The notes below the pieces were generated by a model. It made no database searches. It was not told the DNA's origin and was given only the letters and a program-made list of their open reading frames with translations. A program made the translations under genes and the position numbers. DNA of 64,000 nucleotides. Source: CBDFKS01 sp965248905. Its GTDB lineage: Bacteria; Chloroflexota; Dehalococcoidia; Lucifugimonadales; JAGWBF01. The stretch lies in the NCBI GenBank assembly GCA_965248905.1, contig CBDFKS010000007.1:434001-498000 (forward strand). The letters are read 5' to 3'. How positions within the stretch are numbered: position 1 is the stretch's first letter; each line of letters opens with the position of its first letter. Positions 16,621 through 24,872 of the stretch are shown here, piece by piece.

Positions 16621-16869
16621 ATGAGACCGATTAATTGCAACGTCTGTGGCGGCGACCGCCACGAGGAACGAAAGGTCGAATACCTGTATAGTCACTACGG
16701 CAAGTATCTCCTCGTACCTAACACACCTGTCAGACTATGTTTGGAATGCGGGACTGCTTACTACGATGCGGCCGTCCTGAAAGAGATCGAACGACGATTC
16801 TTCGCAATTCATAGTAAGGCTGAAGCGCCAGATCGATATATCGAAGTCCCGGAGAAAACGTATACCTAA
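16621..16869 (+). CDS. YgiT-type zinc-finger protein, probable antitoxin
   Basis: At 82 aa from ATG 16621, it follows GAGGAGG at about 16608-16614. Two CxxC pairs, CNVCGGDRHEE and LCLECGTAYYDA, are the zinc site that defines the YgiT/MqsA N-terminal domain. It lacks the C-terminal HTH domain of full MqsA, so it may bind toxin without binding DNA. The stop of the DUF4258 gene is two bases upstream, implying translational coupling. An upstream ATG at 16600 is in frame but has no ribosome site. Confidence 0.85.
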   Translation: MRPINCNVCGGDRHEERKVEYLYSHYGKYLLVPNTPVRLCLECGTAYYDAAVLKEIERRFFAIHSKAEAPDRYIEVPEKTYT

Positions 16870-16878
16870 CTGGATCGG

Positions 16879-18108
16879 CTACATATCCAGCACGATGGTA
16901 GACCAGCCGAAGTCCCGAGCCCCGTAGCCCTCGCCGTCGTATGGGTTGTAATACTCCCTGAAGCCACCTGCGTCGATCAACTGGTGGCTCTTGGTTACAA
17001 TCTCCTGCGCCAACTCCGGGTAGCCGTGTTGGCGCAAGGCATGGCTTAAGAACCAATTGGTGTTCATCCAGGTTGGACCGCGCCAGATGAAGCCGTGGGG
17101 GTTGCCCGGCATGAATTTGGGCTCCGATGCAGATACGGAGGGCAACGGGTAGGACAGCCAGAAATGTTCTGGCGAGGTCAGCAGTCCCTCGACCAAACGG
17201 CTAACAATGTCTCGGGGAAGGTCTTCCAGTATCAAGGGCATCAGAGAGCTGATGGTTATCAGCTTGACCGAGTGCTCGGAGACTCCTGAAAGGTCGAAGA
17301 AAGCCCCCGCGTCGGCGTCCCAGCACTTTTGGATCAGCGAATCCTGTGCTCTGTCCGCCTGTTTAGCGAACTCGCTGCTCTCCGGCTTGCCTTCCAGCAG
17401 CCTGACCAGGGCACGCAGGCCGAAAATATAAATCGAGTTGAACAGCACGTCCTCAAAGTTAAAGAGGTCCGCCTGAAGGATGCGCCGGTCATCCCCTCTT
17501 AATGGCTCATATGCCTGGTACAGCTTCTTTAGCTCCCGTATGAAACCCTGGTTGGTGAGCTCGTCCAGCCCTAGGGCCTCGTCATACTTGGGTGAACAGT
17601 CTATGCCCGACTCCTCAGGCTGTAGAATGGCCAGCAGGTCATCGTCGTCGGGGTCCCGGTACTCTTTGAGCCACCTATAGTAGGCCATGAGAACAGGTAT
17701 GGCGTCGTTGAGAAATGCCTCGTCGCCGGTGGCTTGGTACACTCGCTCAACGGCGTAAGCCAGGATGGGCGGCTGAATGGTGGAGCTGTAGTATGGAGAT
17801 GTACGGCCCACCAGATTATGTCTGAGGAAGTCGTCCCGCTTTTCCAGCTCCCAGAAGGTGAGATGGGGGATGAAGCCGGAGGGCAGTGCTGTGCTCAGGA
17901 GGGTCCGAAGCTCTGACTTGGCCAGCTCTTTGTCCAGGTGAATTAGGGCGATGGAGTGAAAGCAGGAGTCCCAGAACCACTGAAATGGGTAGCTGCGCAG
18001 CGCCGGACACACGAACTTATACTCTTTCCCATTCCATTCCGCGGTGCCCTGGCGCAGGTTGCCCAACAGAATTCTGCGTGCACCGGCCTCAAGAGCCTCT
18101 CGTTCCAT
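16879..18108 (-). CDS. Glycoside hydrolase family 63-like (alpha/alpha)6 barrel enzyme
   Basis: 409 aa. Segments YPFQWFWDSCFHSIALIHLD, YSSTIQPPILAYAVERVYQ, ILQPEESGIDCSPKYDEAL and FIWRGPTWMNTNWFLSHAL are characteristic of GH63 and the related mannosyl-/glucosylglycerate hydrolases. The Asp in WFWDS and the Glu near the C-terminus (REYYNPYDGEGYGARDFGW) are the expected acid/base residues. No signal peptide, so it acts in the cytoplasm. It is 32 bp from the end of a GT4 gene on the same strand, suggesting joint handling of a glycoside. The exact sugar is inferred, not seen. Confidence 0.85.
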   Translation of the reverse strand: MEREALEAGARRILLGNLRQGTAEWNGKEYKFVCPALRSYPFQWFWDSCFHSIALIHLDKELAKSELRTLLSTALPSGFIPHLTFWELEKRDDFLRHNLVGRTSPYYSSTIQPPILAYAVERVYQATGDEAFLNDAIPVLMAYYRWLKEYRDPDDDDLLAILQPEESGIDCSPKYDEALGLDELTNQGFIRELKKLYQAYEPLRGDDRRILQADLFNFEDVLFNSIYIFGLRALVRLLEGKPESSEFAKQADRAQDSLIQKCWDADAGAFFDLSGVSEHSVKLITISSLMPLILEDLPRDIVSRLVEGLLTSPEHFWLSYPLPSVSASEPKFMPGNPHGFIWRGPTWMNTNWFLSHALRQHGYPELAQEIVTKSHQLIDAGGFREYYNPYDGEGYGARDFGWSTIVLDM

Positions 18109-18139
18109 TATCCACTCCTATTTCGTTTGGTATCGTTAT

Positions 18140-19291
18140 CTATGACGACTGATAAAGCTCAAGGTAACGTTTGGCCACCACCGGCCAGCTGAACTTGGAC
18201 AGGGCATACTCCCTTCCTTCATCTCCTAGCTTCCTCCGCCAAGCGTCATCGTTGACGAGGCGGATCAGGCCAGCCACAGCCGCGGATCTGTGATATGAGG
18301 ACACCACTACCGACCCACTGGTTAAAAGCTCTCGGTTCGCACCTACGTCGTGGGTCAGCACCGGTAGCCCGCACGCCATAGCCTCGAAGAACACCAACCC
18401 GAAGGCCTCATATCGAGAGAAGAGGGCGAATACGTCGCTTCTCGCGTACCAGTCCTCCAACTCTTCGTCGCTGACTTCGCCGGTAATGACTACTTCGTCT
18501 TCAAGACCCTGCCTTTGTACCGTCTCGCGAATCTCGGCCTCAGATCCTTCGTCCCTGCCGATCAGCACCAGCATTGTGGGATGCTGGAAGTGGGGTCGTG
18601 CTTGAAGATACACGTCCAACAGCCACATCTGTCCCTTATGGGCGCCCAATCGGCCCACGCAAAGTATCTGAACAATCTTTCTGGGGGCTCTTTCCCTCTT
18701 TTGAGCGGGAGCGTTGACTCCCCAACCGATGATCGACAGCTTGTTTTCCGGCACATGATACGCTTTCTGCACCCGCCTCAGTTCCAACTCCGTGAGAGCC
18801 ACAACTTTGTCCACCATATGACACAGCGGTACGTTGAACAGTCTCAGCCACTGGCGGGTCCAGGGTAAGGTGTGAAAGGATGGGGTGAAAACCAGCCGGA
18901 CGCCTCGACGGGCCCAAACCCAGGACCAGATATGCCCCCAGAACCAGCCGTCCCCAACGAAGTGAATTACAGTGGGGTCGAACTCGCGTATATACCGCCT
19001 AATCTGTGTTGGTGGGAACCAGACCAGCGGCACAGAGTACAGGGGTATTGACTTGAGAGGAAAGCTGGATAGTCGAAGGATCTGTATTCCTTGGGGAGTG
19101 ACTTCTCGGTCAGGCCAATCGGGATGAGGGATTCTTGGAAAGGCGTACTTGCCGGTCAGAACCCCCACAGCTTCCACCTCGGGAGACTTCAGATATTCGA
19201 ATGCCAATCCCTCGATGGCCCGCTCGATTCCGCCGAGGTACGGCCTGAAATAGGGTGTGAGGAACAAGATGCGCATTCTCTTGGAACTCAA
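18140..19291 (-). CDS. Family 4 glycosyltransferase
   Basis: A GT-B enzyme of 383 aa. The N-terminal domain starts MRILFLTPYFRPYLGGIERAI, and the C-terminal nucleotide-sugar domain has VGRLGAHKGQMWLLD, SDVFALFSRYEAFGLVFFEAMACGLPVLTHDVGANREL, which contains the E-x7-E signature. It uses an activated sugar donor; the acceptor is unknown. The start could be M1 or M6 (MRILFL). It lies directly upstream of the GH63 gene in the same direction, and a nucleotidyltransferase follows 1 kb away. Confidence 0.9.
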   Translation of the reverse strand: MSSKRMRILFLTPYFRPYLGGIERAIEGLAFEYLKSPEVEAVGVLTGKYAFPRIPHPDWPDREVTPQGIQILRLSSFPLKSIPLYSVPLVWFPPTQIRRYIREFDPTVIHFVGDGWFWGHIWSWVWARRGVRLVFTPSFHTLPWTRQWLRLFNVPLCHMVDKVVALTELELRRVQKAYHVPENKLSIIGWGVNAPAQKRERAPRKIVQILCVGRLGAHKGQMWLLDVYLQARPHFQHPTMLVLIGRDEGSEAEIRETVQRQGLEDEVVITGEVSDEELEDWYARSDVFALFSRYEAFGLVFFEAMACGLPVLTHDVGANRELLTSGSVVVSSYHRSAAVAGLIRLVNDDAWRRKLGDEGREYALSKFSWPVVAKRYLELYQSS

Positions 19292-19498
19292 GCCTACACT
19301 CCCGGTCCGCTCATGTACATCCCTGATAACTCTAGCCTATAGATATCCCTCTCTTAATATGAGAGGGACCAAGGGTGAGGGTCACCGACGATTGCCATGC
19401 TACCTTTGAGATATGTAGGTGTCAAGCATGTCCAAGACTAGGGCTGGAGAGACCATATCTGGTAAAATGGGAGTCATTCATTTGATTGAGGTGAGGTT
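19292..19498. other. Divergent spacer between GT4 and the S51 peptidase gene
   Basis: About 200 bp with no gene seen. GAGGTGAGG at about 19488-19496 serves the peptidase start at 19499. Confidence 0.5.
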
Positions 19499-20210
19499 AT
19501 GCCAGGAGGGCTGGTCCTTGCAGGAGGGGAAGAGTTTCGCCCCAACTGCGAAGTGATGGACGAATTTATTTTGGAGGCTACGGGTGTAAAACCGGCAAAG
19601 GTGTTTATCCTTCCAACCGCGGCTGTCACAGGCCCACAGAAGGCGGCTCACAGGCCCACAGAAGGCGGCATCCGACGGAGTCAGATACTTCTCGAGCCTG
19701 GGAGCGAATGCATCCCAGCTTATGGTGCTTGACCGGAAGCATGCCGACGATGAAGAGATGATTCAAGAGCTCTCCGGAGCGTCAATAATTTACTTTACCG
19801 GAGGGGAACCCAATTATTTGCTTGCTACACTCAAAGGGTCCAGGCTGTTTGATGCTCTCCAAGCAGAGCTGAAAAATGGTGCCATAATTGGCGGGTCGAG
19901 CGCCGGAGCCATGGTTATGGGCTCCACTATGTGGGCGCGGCGCTCAGGGAGCTGGGGTGAAGGACTGGGCTTTGCCGACGGAGTGGCCGTGCTGCCGCAC
20001 CACGAGCAGGGCAATCCGGAGACAATCAGCAAATGGTTGAATGAGACTGACGCTCCATCCGGATTGAAGGCGCTGGGTATCGACGCCAGGACCTGCTGCT
20101 TTGGGTTCCCTGGGAGCTGGACGGTGATGGGGTACGGCAAAGTAACCGCCTATCATAATGACGCCTGGAAGACGTATAGCTCGGGTGAAAGTCTGCCGAA
20201 AGGATTCTAA
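19499..20210 (+). pseudogene. S51-family peptidase (cyanophycinase/peptidase E-like) split by a frameshift
   Basis: Two frames cover one protein. The first (19499-19732) begins GGLVLAGGEEFRPNCE and the second carries YFTGGEPNYLLATL, the nucleophile GGSSAGAMVMG and PHHEQGN, which suits a serine peptidase cleaving beta-aspartyl or Asp-X bonds. The break falls at an exact 22-bp tandem duplication, 19626-19647 and 19648-19669. Taking out one copy joins both frames into a 229-aa protein running TGPQKAASDGVRYFSSLG with normal family length. So the gene was intact until a slippage-type duplication. As written the second part could only be made from an internal start or by programmed frameshift. An assembly error is the other explanation. 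Confidence 0.9.
19626..19669 (+). repeat. Exact 22-bp tandem duplication in the S51 peptidase gene
   Basis: Units 19626-19647 and 19648-19669 are identical. Twenty-two is one more than a multiple of three, so the extra copy shifts the frame by one. The position fits replication slippage. Confidence 0.95.
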
Positions 20211-20230
20211 CGGGAGTTGCTCGCCATAGG

Positions 20231-20941
20231 TCATTTCTGGTCAGTGCCCGTCAGAAACACCTCAGCCTCGTGCAGGTCCTTAAACGAGTCGACACTTCTC
20301 CAGAACAAGCGGGAGCGGTGGCCCGCCAGGTTGCCCTCAGCTGCCAGCGAAGGAAACGTAGAGGTTTCGTGATCTCCCAGCTCGGGCAAGCGTGCTACTA
20401 TCTCACGAGAAAATACGTAAATGCCACCGTTGATCCAATAGGGCAACTCCGCCTTCTCTCTGAAGCCGTCCACGTCGTCCCGGCTGTTTAGCTCCACCAA
20501 TCCGTAGTGGCTGAGAAATGGCACAACCAGTATGGTAGCCTGATGTGATGGGTTAATGGCCCGCTTCTTTCGGAAGCTTTCCAGGACATCAGACACGTTC
20601 TCAGCCGTGATAACGTCGCCGTTGGTTACGATGACCTCTTCCTCTTGCTCTGGAACCAGTCCCATGCCTTTGCGGATGGCGCCGCCCCTGCCCAAGGGTG
20701 TCTCTTCGATACTATAGTGAGCGTGAAAATCGTAGGCACTGCCGTCGCCGAAAAATTCTTGAATAGACTCAGCACGGTAGCCAGCCAAAAAACCAATGTC
20801 AGTCACGCCGCCCCGTCTAAGCCACTGCATCTGGTGCCATAGGATTGGCTTGCCGCAAAGGGGCGCCATGGGCTTGGGTATTTCATCGGTAAGGGGACGA
20901 AGCCTCTCACCTCTGCCCCCGGCAAGGATCAAAGCGAACAT
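20231..20941 (-). CDS. Sugar nucleotidyltransferase
   Basis: A nucleotidyltransferase of the NTP_transferase family. The N-terminal signature LILAGGRGERLRPLTDEIPKPMAPLCGKPI holds the nucleotide-binding G-rich loop and Lys (shown as LILAGGRGERLRPLT then KPMAPLCGKPI). It continues with ETPLGRGGAIRKGM and VTNGDVITAENV, where the Asp coordinates metal. Length 236 aa, with no acyltransferase or left-handed helix tail, matches single-domain mannose- or glucose-1-phosphate nucleotidyltransferases. It starts at ATG 20941. Product could be a GDP- or NDP-sugar for the nearby GT4. Confidence 0.9.
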   Translation of the reverse strand: MFALILAGGRGERLRPLTDEIPKPMAPLCGKPILWHQMQWLRRGGVTDIGFLAGYRAESIQEFFGDGSAYDFHAHYSIEETPLGRGGAIRKGMGLVPEQEEEVIVTNGDVITAENVSDVLESFRKKRAINPSHQATILVVPFLSHYGLVELNSRDDVDGFREKAELPYWINGGIYVFSREIVARLPELGDHETSTFPSLAAEGNLAGHRSRLFWRSVDSFKDLHEAEVFLTGTDQK

Positions 20942-21155
20942 TGGCCGGTCTTTACCTTACGATTTGTCATTTAGCATTGGCGTGGGGGTACCTCGGGTTT
21001 TGGACTACATCGTGTACGTACATATGCTGAGGTTCCACATTATACCTGGCCTGTCGCCTATGTCAACAGCGATTTCTAGTCCATGGACACCCATATGAAT
21101 CTGGGGTATACTCATCCGCACGTTAGAGCCGACCGCCATAACTAGAGGGACGCGA

Positions 21156-22043
21156 TTGGAAAAGAAGACTCCCATCGAGGGCTGGCTGAATACCTCCCAG
21201 ATTCGAATGCACTACTTAGACTGGAACTTTCCGTCAACGGCTTCTCAAAATAGCTCTGATACCGTCATTCTTGCCCTTCACGGGCTGGCCTCGTCCTGTC
21301 ACTGGTACGACCTGGTGTTGCCCCACTTGGCAAATTCCTATCGATGTCTGGCCTTCGATCAACGTGGCCACGGCATGACTGACCAGCCCGACAACGGCTA
21401 CGACTGGCAGACCGTTGCCACCGATGTGGTAGAAGCCCTGGACAAGCTGGGCATTGAGCAGGTGGCACTAATGGGCCACTCTTGGGGGGCTTACGTGGCC
21501 TTGAGCGTGGCAGCCAAATATCCGAAACGCGTTTCCAAGTTGGTGCTTGTAGACGGTGGGTTCTTCGACTGGACCCTGTGGCCGGGAGCCAACTGGGAGT
21601 GGTTCACCAATATGCTCAAACCTAGAAAAGTAGCGGAGAAGCGTGAAGAATTCCTCAGCGGCCTCCGGAAGCAGTTGGCCGAGTGCTGGAGTGACCAGCT
21701 GGAACAGATCGTGATGACCATGGTGCGTGTAGGCCCCGACGACACCGTTCGAGATATCCTGGAACCCACCAACCACGCTCAGGTGTTGAAGGCTTTATGG
21801 AATGAGCCATGTACCACCATGTTTCCTGAGGTGCGCTGCCCCACTATGATAGTCACGGCTGCTCCCCGGCCAGGCGCGGGAAACTCTGACTTTTCCAGAA
21901 TACGTCTTGAGATGGCGAAAGCGGCCGAGTCAGCCATTGCAGACTGTAAGGTCGAGTGGATAGCGGATACTGACCACGACATCGGTTACCACAAGCCCGA
22001 CGAGCTCGCCGCTGCGGTTCGTGCACTGCTCTCTAATGAGTGA
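21156..22043 (+). CDS. Alpha/beta hydrolase
   Basis: An alpha/beta-fold hydrolase of 295 aa. ILALHGLASSCHWYDLVLPHL supplies the oxyanion hole, LMGHSWGAYVALSVAAKYP the nucleophile serine, and WIADTDHDIGYHKPDELA the catalytic histidine. It belongs to the same broad family as the gene at 14586 but has the GHSWGG-like elbow of lactonase or epoxide-type members. The start is TTG 21156, five bases after AGAGGGA. No neighbour indicates a substrate. Confidence 0.9.
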   Translation: MEKKTPIEGWLNTSQIRMHYLDWNFPSTASQNSSDTVILALHGLASSCHWYDLVLPHLANSYRCLAFDQRGHGMTDQPDNGYDWQTVATDVVEALDKLGIEQVALMGHSWGAYVALSVAAKYPKRVSKLVLVDGGFFDWTLWPGANWEWFTNMLKPRKVAEKREEFLSGLRKQLAECWSDQLEQIVMTMVRVGPDDTVRDILEPTNHAQVLKALWNEPCTTMFPEVRCPTMIVTAAPRPGAGNSDFSRIRLEMAKAAESAIADCKVEWIADTDHDIGYHKPDELAAAVRALLSNE

Positions 22044-22449
22044 ATTCCTTCTTTAACCCCCGTAGCTTTGTAGCTACCTTTGTCCTGCTGTGACCACAAG
22101 CCCTCTTCCAGCTCCCCATAGTCACTTTAGATTACCCAGAGAATAACCAAGCTGCCCCCTATACTTCTATGTGTTAGCACCCTATTTGGACACGCCTGAG
22201 ATTTCCTATCCTGCTAGCGGGGTATACGCCGATTGCATCTAAAGCCATTCCAAGGCCATATGAAGCGTGACGTTTGTGACTAAACTCACAATGCTACTGT
22301 GGCTGAATTCACAGAATTTCGACGCGCCTAGCTGTTTAATCTATATTAGCGATCCACCCGAGCGATCGAAAGTCAGAAACCTAGGATGAAGGGTTTCGAA
22401 TATCTGGAGGGTGATGAGTTGATGGGTAGATGGTTAGGGAGTGTATGTT
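22044..22449. other. Intergenic stretch without a visible gene, with a possible leader ORF
   Basis: No convincing coding region of usual size. Near its end, GGAGGGTGAT at 22406-22415 precedes a possible 12-codon ORF, ATG 22422 to TAG 22460, that overlaps the start of the zinc-ribbon gene. It could be a leader that couples translation, but a spurious ORF this short is quite likely by chance. Confidence 0.4.
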
Positions 22450-22902
22450 ATGCAATGTAGATTCAAAAGCTGTTCCAAATGTGGCGGAGATCTAGTCCTT
22501 GAAGAAGCCGACATGAGATGCATGCAATGCGCTAGATATTATTATGCGCAGCCATCTGATGTCACCGGAGAGGCCTACTATTTTACGTCTCGAGCGGCGC
22601 CAATCGTTGTAGACGATCCCGCCGCCACCAGTGTAACTGGTGATGGAGACAACTCACCCAAGAGACGTAGGGTTCCCCGTCGTTCTAGATCATTGCGAAG
22701 TGTGAACTCCATGATTCATGCCAAAAATACTGGTGAGGAACGGTGGTGGGTGCGCAACAAAGAGATCATCGAGCACTTGGAGAGAGGTCTTTCGGTACGG
22801 GAGATTTCAGATCTGGTGCAGCGGGGCCAAAGACACATTCGTACAGTGAGAGAGACTGGCAGACCTGCGGGCTACTGCGTAAAGCGCCACATAGCCAAAT
22901 AG
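22450..22902 (+). CDS. Zinc-ribbon and helix-turn-helix protein, unknown role
   Basis: About 150 aa. The N-terminal zinc ribbon has CSKCGGDLVLEEADMRCMQC, two CxxC pairs 15 residues apart. A basic linker follows (PKRRRVPRRSRSLR), then a helical part with RGLSVREISDLVQRGQRHI, which looks like a HTH of the resolvase/sigma-region-4 type. This is a plausible small transcription factor. ATG 22450 is preferred over GTG 22441, since AGGGAG at 22436-22441 gives an eight-base spacer. A strong terminator follows at once. I do not know a named family. Confidence 0.75.
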   Translation: MQCRFKSCSKCGGDLVLEEADMRCMQCARYYYAQPSDVTGEAYYFTSRAAPIVVDDPAATSVTGDGDNSPKRRRVPRRSRSLRSVNSMIHAKNTGEERWWVRNKEIIEHLERGLSVREISDLVQRGQRHIRTVRETGRPAGYCVKRHIAK

Positions 22903-22910
22903 GTTGATTC

Positions 22911-22952
22911 AATCGCTCATCCCCTCAATGGCTTGGGATGAGCGATTTTTTT
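22911..22952 (+). terminator. Rho-independent terminator of the zinc-ribbon gene
   Basis: AATCGCTCATCCC (22911-22923) pairs perfectly with GGGATGAGCGATT (22935-22947) around an 11-base loop and runs into seven Ts. This is the clearest intrinsic terminator in the window and sits 9 bp after the stop codon. Confidence 0.92.
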
Positions 22953-22980
22953 AGCAGCTAATTACACAGGAACATTCGAC

Positions 22981-23107
22981 TAAGTAACTATCTTAAAAGG
23001 TGGTTCGACAAGCTCACCACGAGCGGATTAGATCACTGCGCCTGCTCGTCCTGAGCTTGTCGAAGGACAAGGTCTGCCAATCTCGGCCGTTTTGAGATAG
23101 TTACTAA
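22981..23107. mobile_element. Second MITE-like palindromic element (127 bp)
   Basis: Ends TAAGTAACTATCTTAAAA and TTTTGAGATAGTTACTAA are inverted repeats matching at 16 of 18 positions. CGAC occurs directly on both flanks (22977-22980 and 23108-23111), a possible 4-bp target duplication. The interior has a second palindrome, GTTCGACAAGCTCACCACGAG against CTCGTCCTGAGCTTGTCGAA, a core I recall as common in many bacterial genomes. No coding capacity. It lies between the terminator and the convergent zinc permease gene. Confidence 0.8.
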
Positions 23108-23131
23108 CGACCGACCGAGGTTTCCCCAGCT

Positions 23132-24007
23132 CTAATCTACAGACACCGACCGGCCATGAGAGTCTGCTGCAACCCGGCTCAACCTGCCACGAACCGAACC
23201 CAGCTGTCCTTTGAGGCTAGTATAGGCCATAGCCAGTACGAATAGGGCGGCTGAAAATAGCACAACGCTGGCGCCTGAAGAAACGTCCACATACCAGCTG
23301 ATGTAGATTCCCGCGAAGCCACAAAAGGCCCCCAGCCCGGTTGACATTATCACCATCGTGCGGAAGCTGTCGGTTAGAAGACGGGCTACAATTGGTGGGG
23401 TTACAGTGGCCCCAGCGATCAGCAAAACGCCCAACACTTGCATCGAAACCACTATAGTTGCCGCCAGTACCAGGGCAAACACGGTGTCAACCCAACCTGT
23501 GGGAACGCCATAAAATCGTGCTACTTCCTGGTCGAATGTGGCGAAGAGAAAGAGTTTGTAGCCGAGAAACAGGACTAGCCCGGCGGACGCGGCCACCACG
23601 ACAATGGCTATTATGTCACCCTCGCTGACCCCTAGTATATTGCCCCACAGAGCGGACTCGAAATCCCGCGTAAAGCTCCTGTAGCGGCTTATTAGAGCGA
23701 TGCCCACTGCAAAGCTGGCCGTGGTGATTACGCCTATAGCTGCGTCGGCCGCAATTTTCCTCTGTCGGGTTGTCAGAGTCACCAAGAGCGCGCAGAGAAA
23801 ACCCCACAGGGTAGCTCCGACGAAAAAGTTGAAAGAGATGACGAAGCTAACCACGGCTCCCCCCAATACAGCGTGAGACAGACCGTGGCCGATGTAAGCC
23901 ATACGTCGTAGGACGATGTAAACGCCCATTAGCCCGCATAGGCCCCCGACGATGGTAGCGGCAATGAGTCCTCTGACGAAGAACTCGTATTGAAAGGGTT
24001 CAGACAC
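23132..24007 (-). CDS. Zinc/manganese ABC transporter permease
   Basis: An ABC-3 family permease of about 290 aa with some eight hydrophobic segments, for example GLIAATIVGGLCGLMGVYIVLR, GHGLSHAVLGGAVVSFVIS and VSMQVLGVLLIAGATVTPP (shown in parts of at most 20: ATIVGGLCGLMGVYIVL). HGLSHAVLGG and the conserved MQVLGVLLIAGATVTPPI are family signatures. It forms the membrane channel of a Zn-type importer. The longer start at 24046 overlaps the ATPase gene by 47 bp; a GTG at 24007 (VSEPFQYEFF) leaves an 8-bp overlap and has GGTGGAAG upstream, so it is preferred. It is the last gene of the operon. Confidence 0.92.
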   Translation of the reverse strand: MSEPFQYEFFVRGLIAATIVGGLCGLMGVYIVLRRMAYIGHGLSHAVLGGAVVSFVISFNFFVGATLWGFLCALLVTLTTRQRKIAADAAIGVITTASFAVGIALISRYRSFTRDFESALWGNILGVSEGDIIAIVVVAASAGLVLFLGYKLFLFATFDQEVARFYGVPTGWVDTVFALVLAATIVVSMQVLGVLLIAGATVTPPIVARLLTDSFRTMVIMSTGLGAFCGFAGIYISWYVDVSSGASVVLFSAALFVLAMAYTSLKGQLGSVRGRLSRVAADSHGRSVSVD

Positions 24008-24863
24008 GGTTTTCTTCCACCATTTCTCTCGAGGACTCCTGAGCATCCTGCTGGCCGTTCTGCTCGAAGAAGTGGGGGCTTTCGGCCACCAGAGTCATTC
24101 CCTGATATTGGATCACGGGCATTTCGGCGTTATAGGTTAACCTGAATGTCTCGGGAGTGAATACCTCTGATGGCGTACCATCCGCCACTATACGGCCGTT
24201 TAGACAGACGACTCTGGGGAGATGTGCGGCAACAGCATTGATCTCATGAGTAGTCATGATAATAGTCACACCTTGATGATTGAGGTCATGCAATAGATGC
24301 ATCACGTCATCTCGGGTCTTGATGTCCACACCTGATGTGGGCTCGTCAAGCAATAATAGGCTGGGATTGCTAACCAGTGCTCGTGCCAGAAATACCCGCT
24401 GCTGCTGTCCTCCCGATAGTTCTCGGATGTGTCGTTTGGTTAAATCAGCTATGCCAAGCCGCCCAAGTATGTCCTGGACCAAATCCTTCTCTTGTCGCCG
24501 GTACCAGGGGAACAGCAAATTGTTCATGGTCCGTCCCATCAACACCGCTTCCTCTACGGTGACGGGGAAGTTCCAGTCGATGGTCTCCAACTGAGGAACG
24601 TAGCCTACTCTGGGCCTTTTCTTAGACGTAGATACACCGTTGACCAGAACGTCGCCGCTATATACATTTACGACTCCTAAGATGGCTCTTAGCAGAGTAG
24701 TCTTGCCTGAGCCGCTCGGCCCCAATAGACCGGCGAAGTCTCCTGACGTTATTCTGAGGGATACTTCCGAGAGTACGGCATGGCCGTCGTAGCCACAGGT
24801 GAGGTCATTCAACTCTATTAGTGATTCACCTGATGCTTGTTCATGGGGAAGTGGATGAAGCAT
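24000..24863 (-). CDS. Zinc/manganese ABC transporter ATP-binding protein
   Basis: 287-aa ATPase with Walker A GPSGSGKTT, Q-loop YVPQLETIDWNFPVTVEE, signature LSGGQQQRVFLARALV, Walker B LLLLDEPTSGVD and H-loop IIMTTHEIN. The Q-loop sequence with DWNFPV is characteristic of MntB/ZnuC-type metal transporters. About 40 extra C-terminal residues follow the domain. The gene begins 9 bp after the binding-protein gene and overlaps the permease gene, so all three are one operon. Confidence 0.94.
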   Translation of the reverse strand: MLHPLPHEQASGESLIELNDLTCGYDGHAVLSEVSLRITSGDFAGLLGPSGSGKTTLLRAILGVVNVYSGDVLVNGVSTSKKRPRVGYVPQLETIDWNFPVTVEEAVLMGRTMNNLLFPWYRRQEKDLVQDILGRLGIADLTKRHIRELSGGQQQRVFLARALVSNPSLLLLDEPTSGVDIKTRDDVMHLLHDLNHQGVTIIMTTHEINAVAAHLPRVVCLNGRIVADGTPSEVFTPETFRLTYNAEMPVIQYQGMTLVAESPHFFEQNGQQDAQESSREMVEENRV

Positions 24864-24872
24864 TGGACTTCC

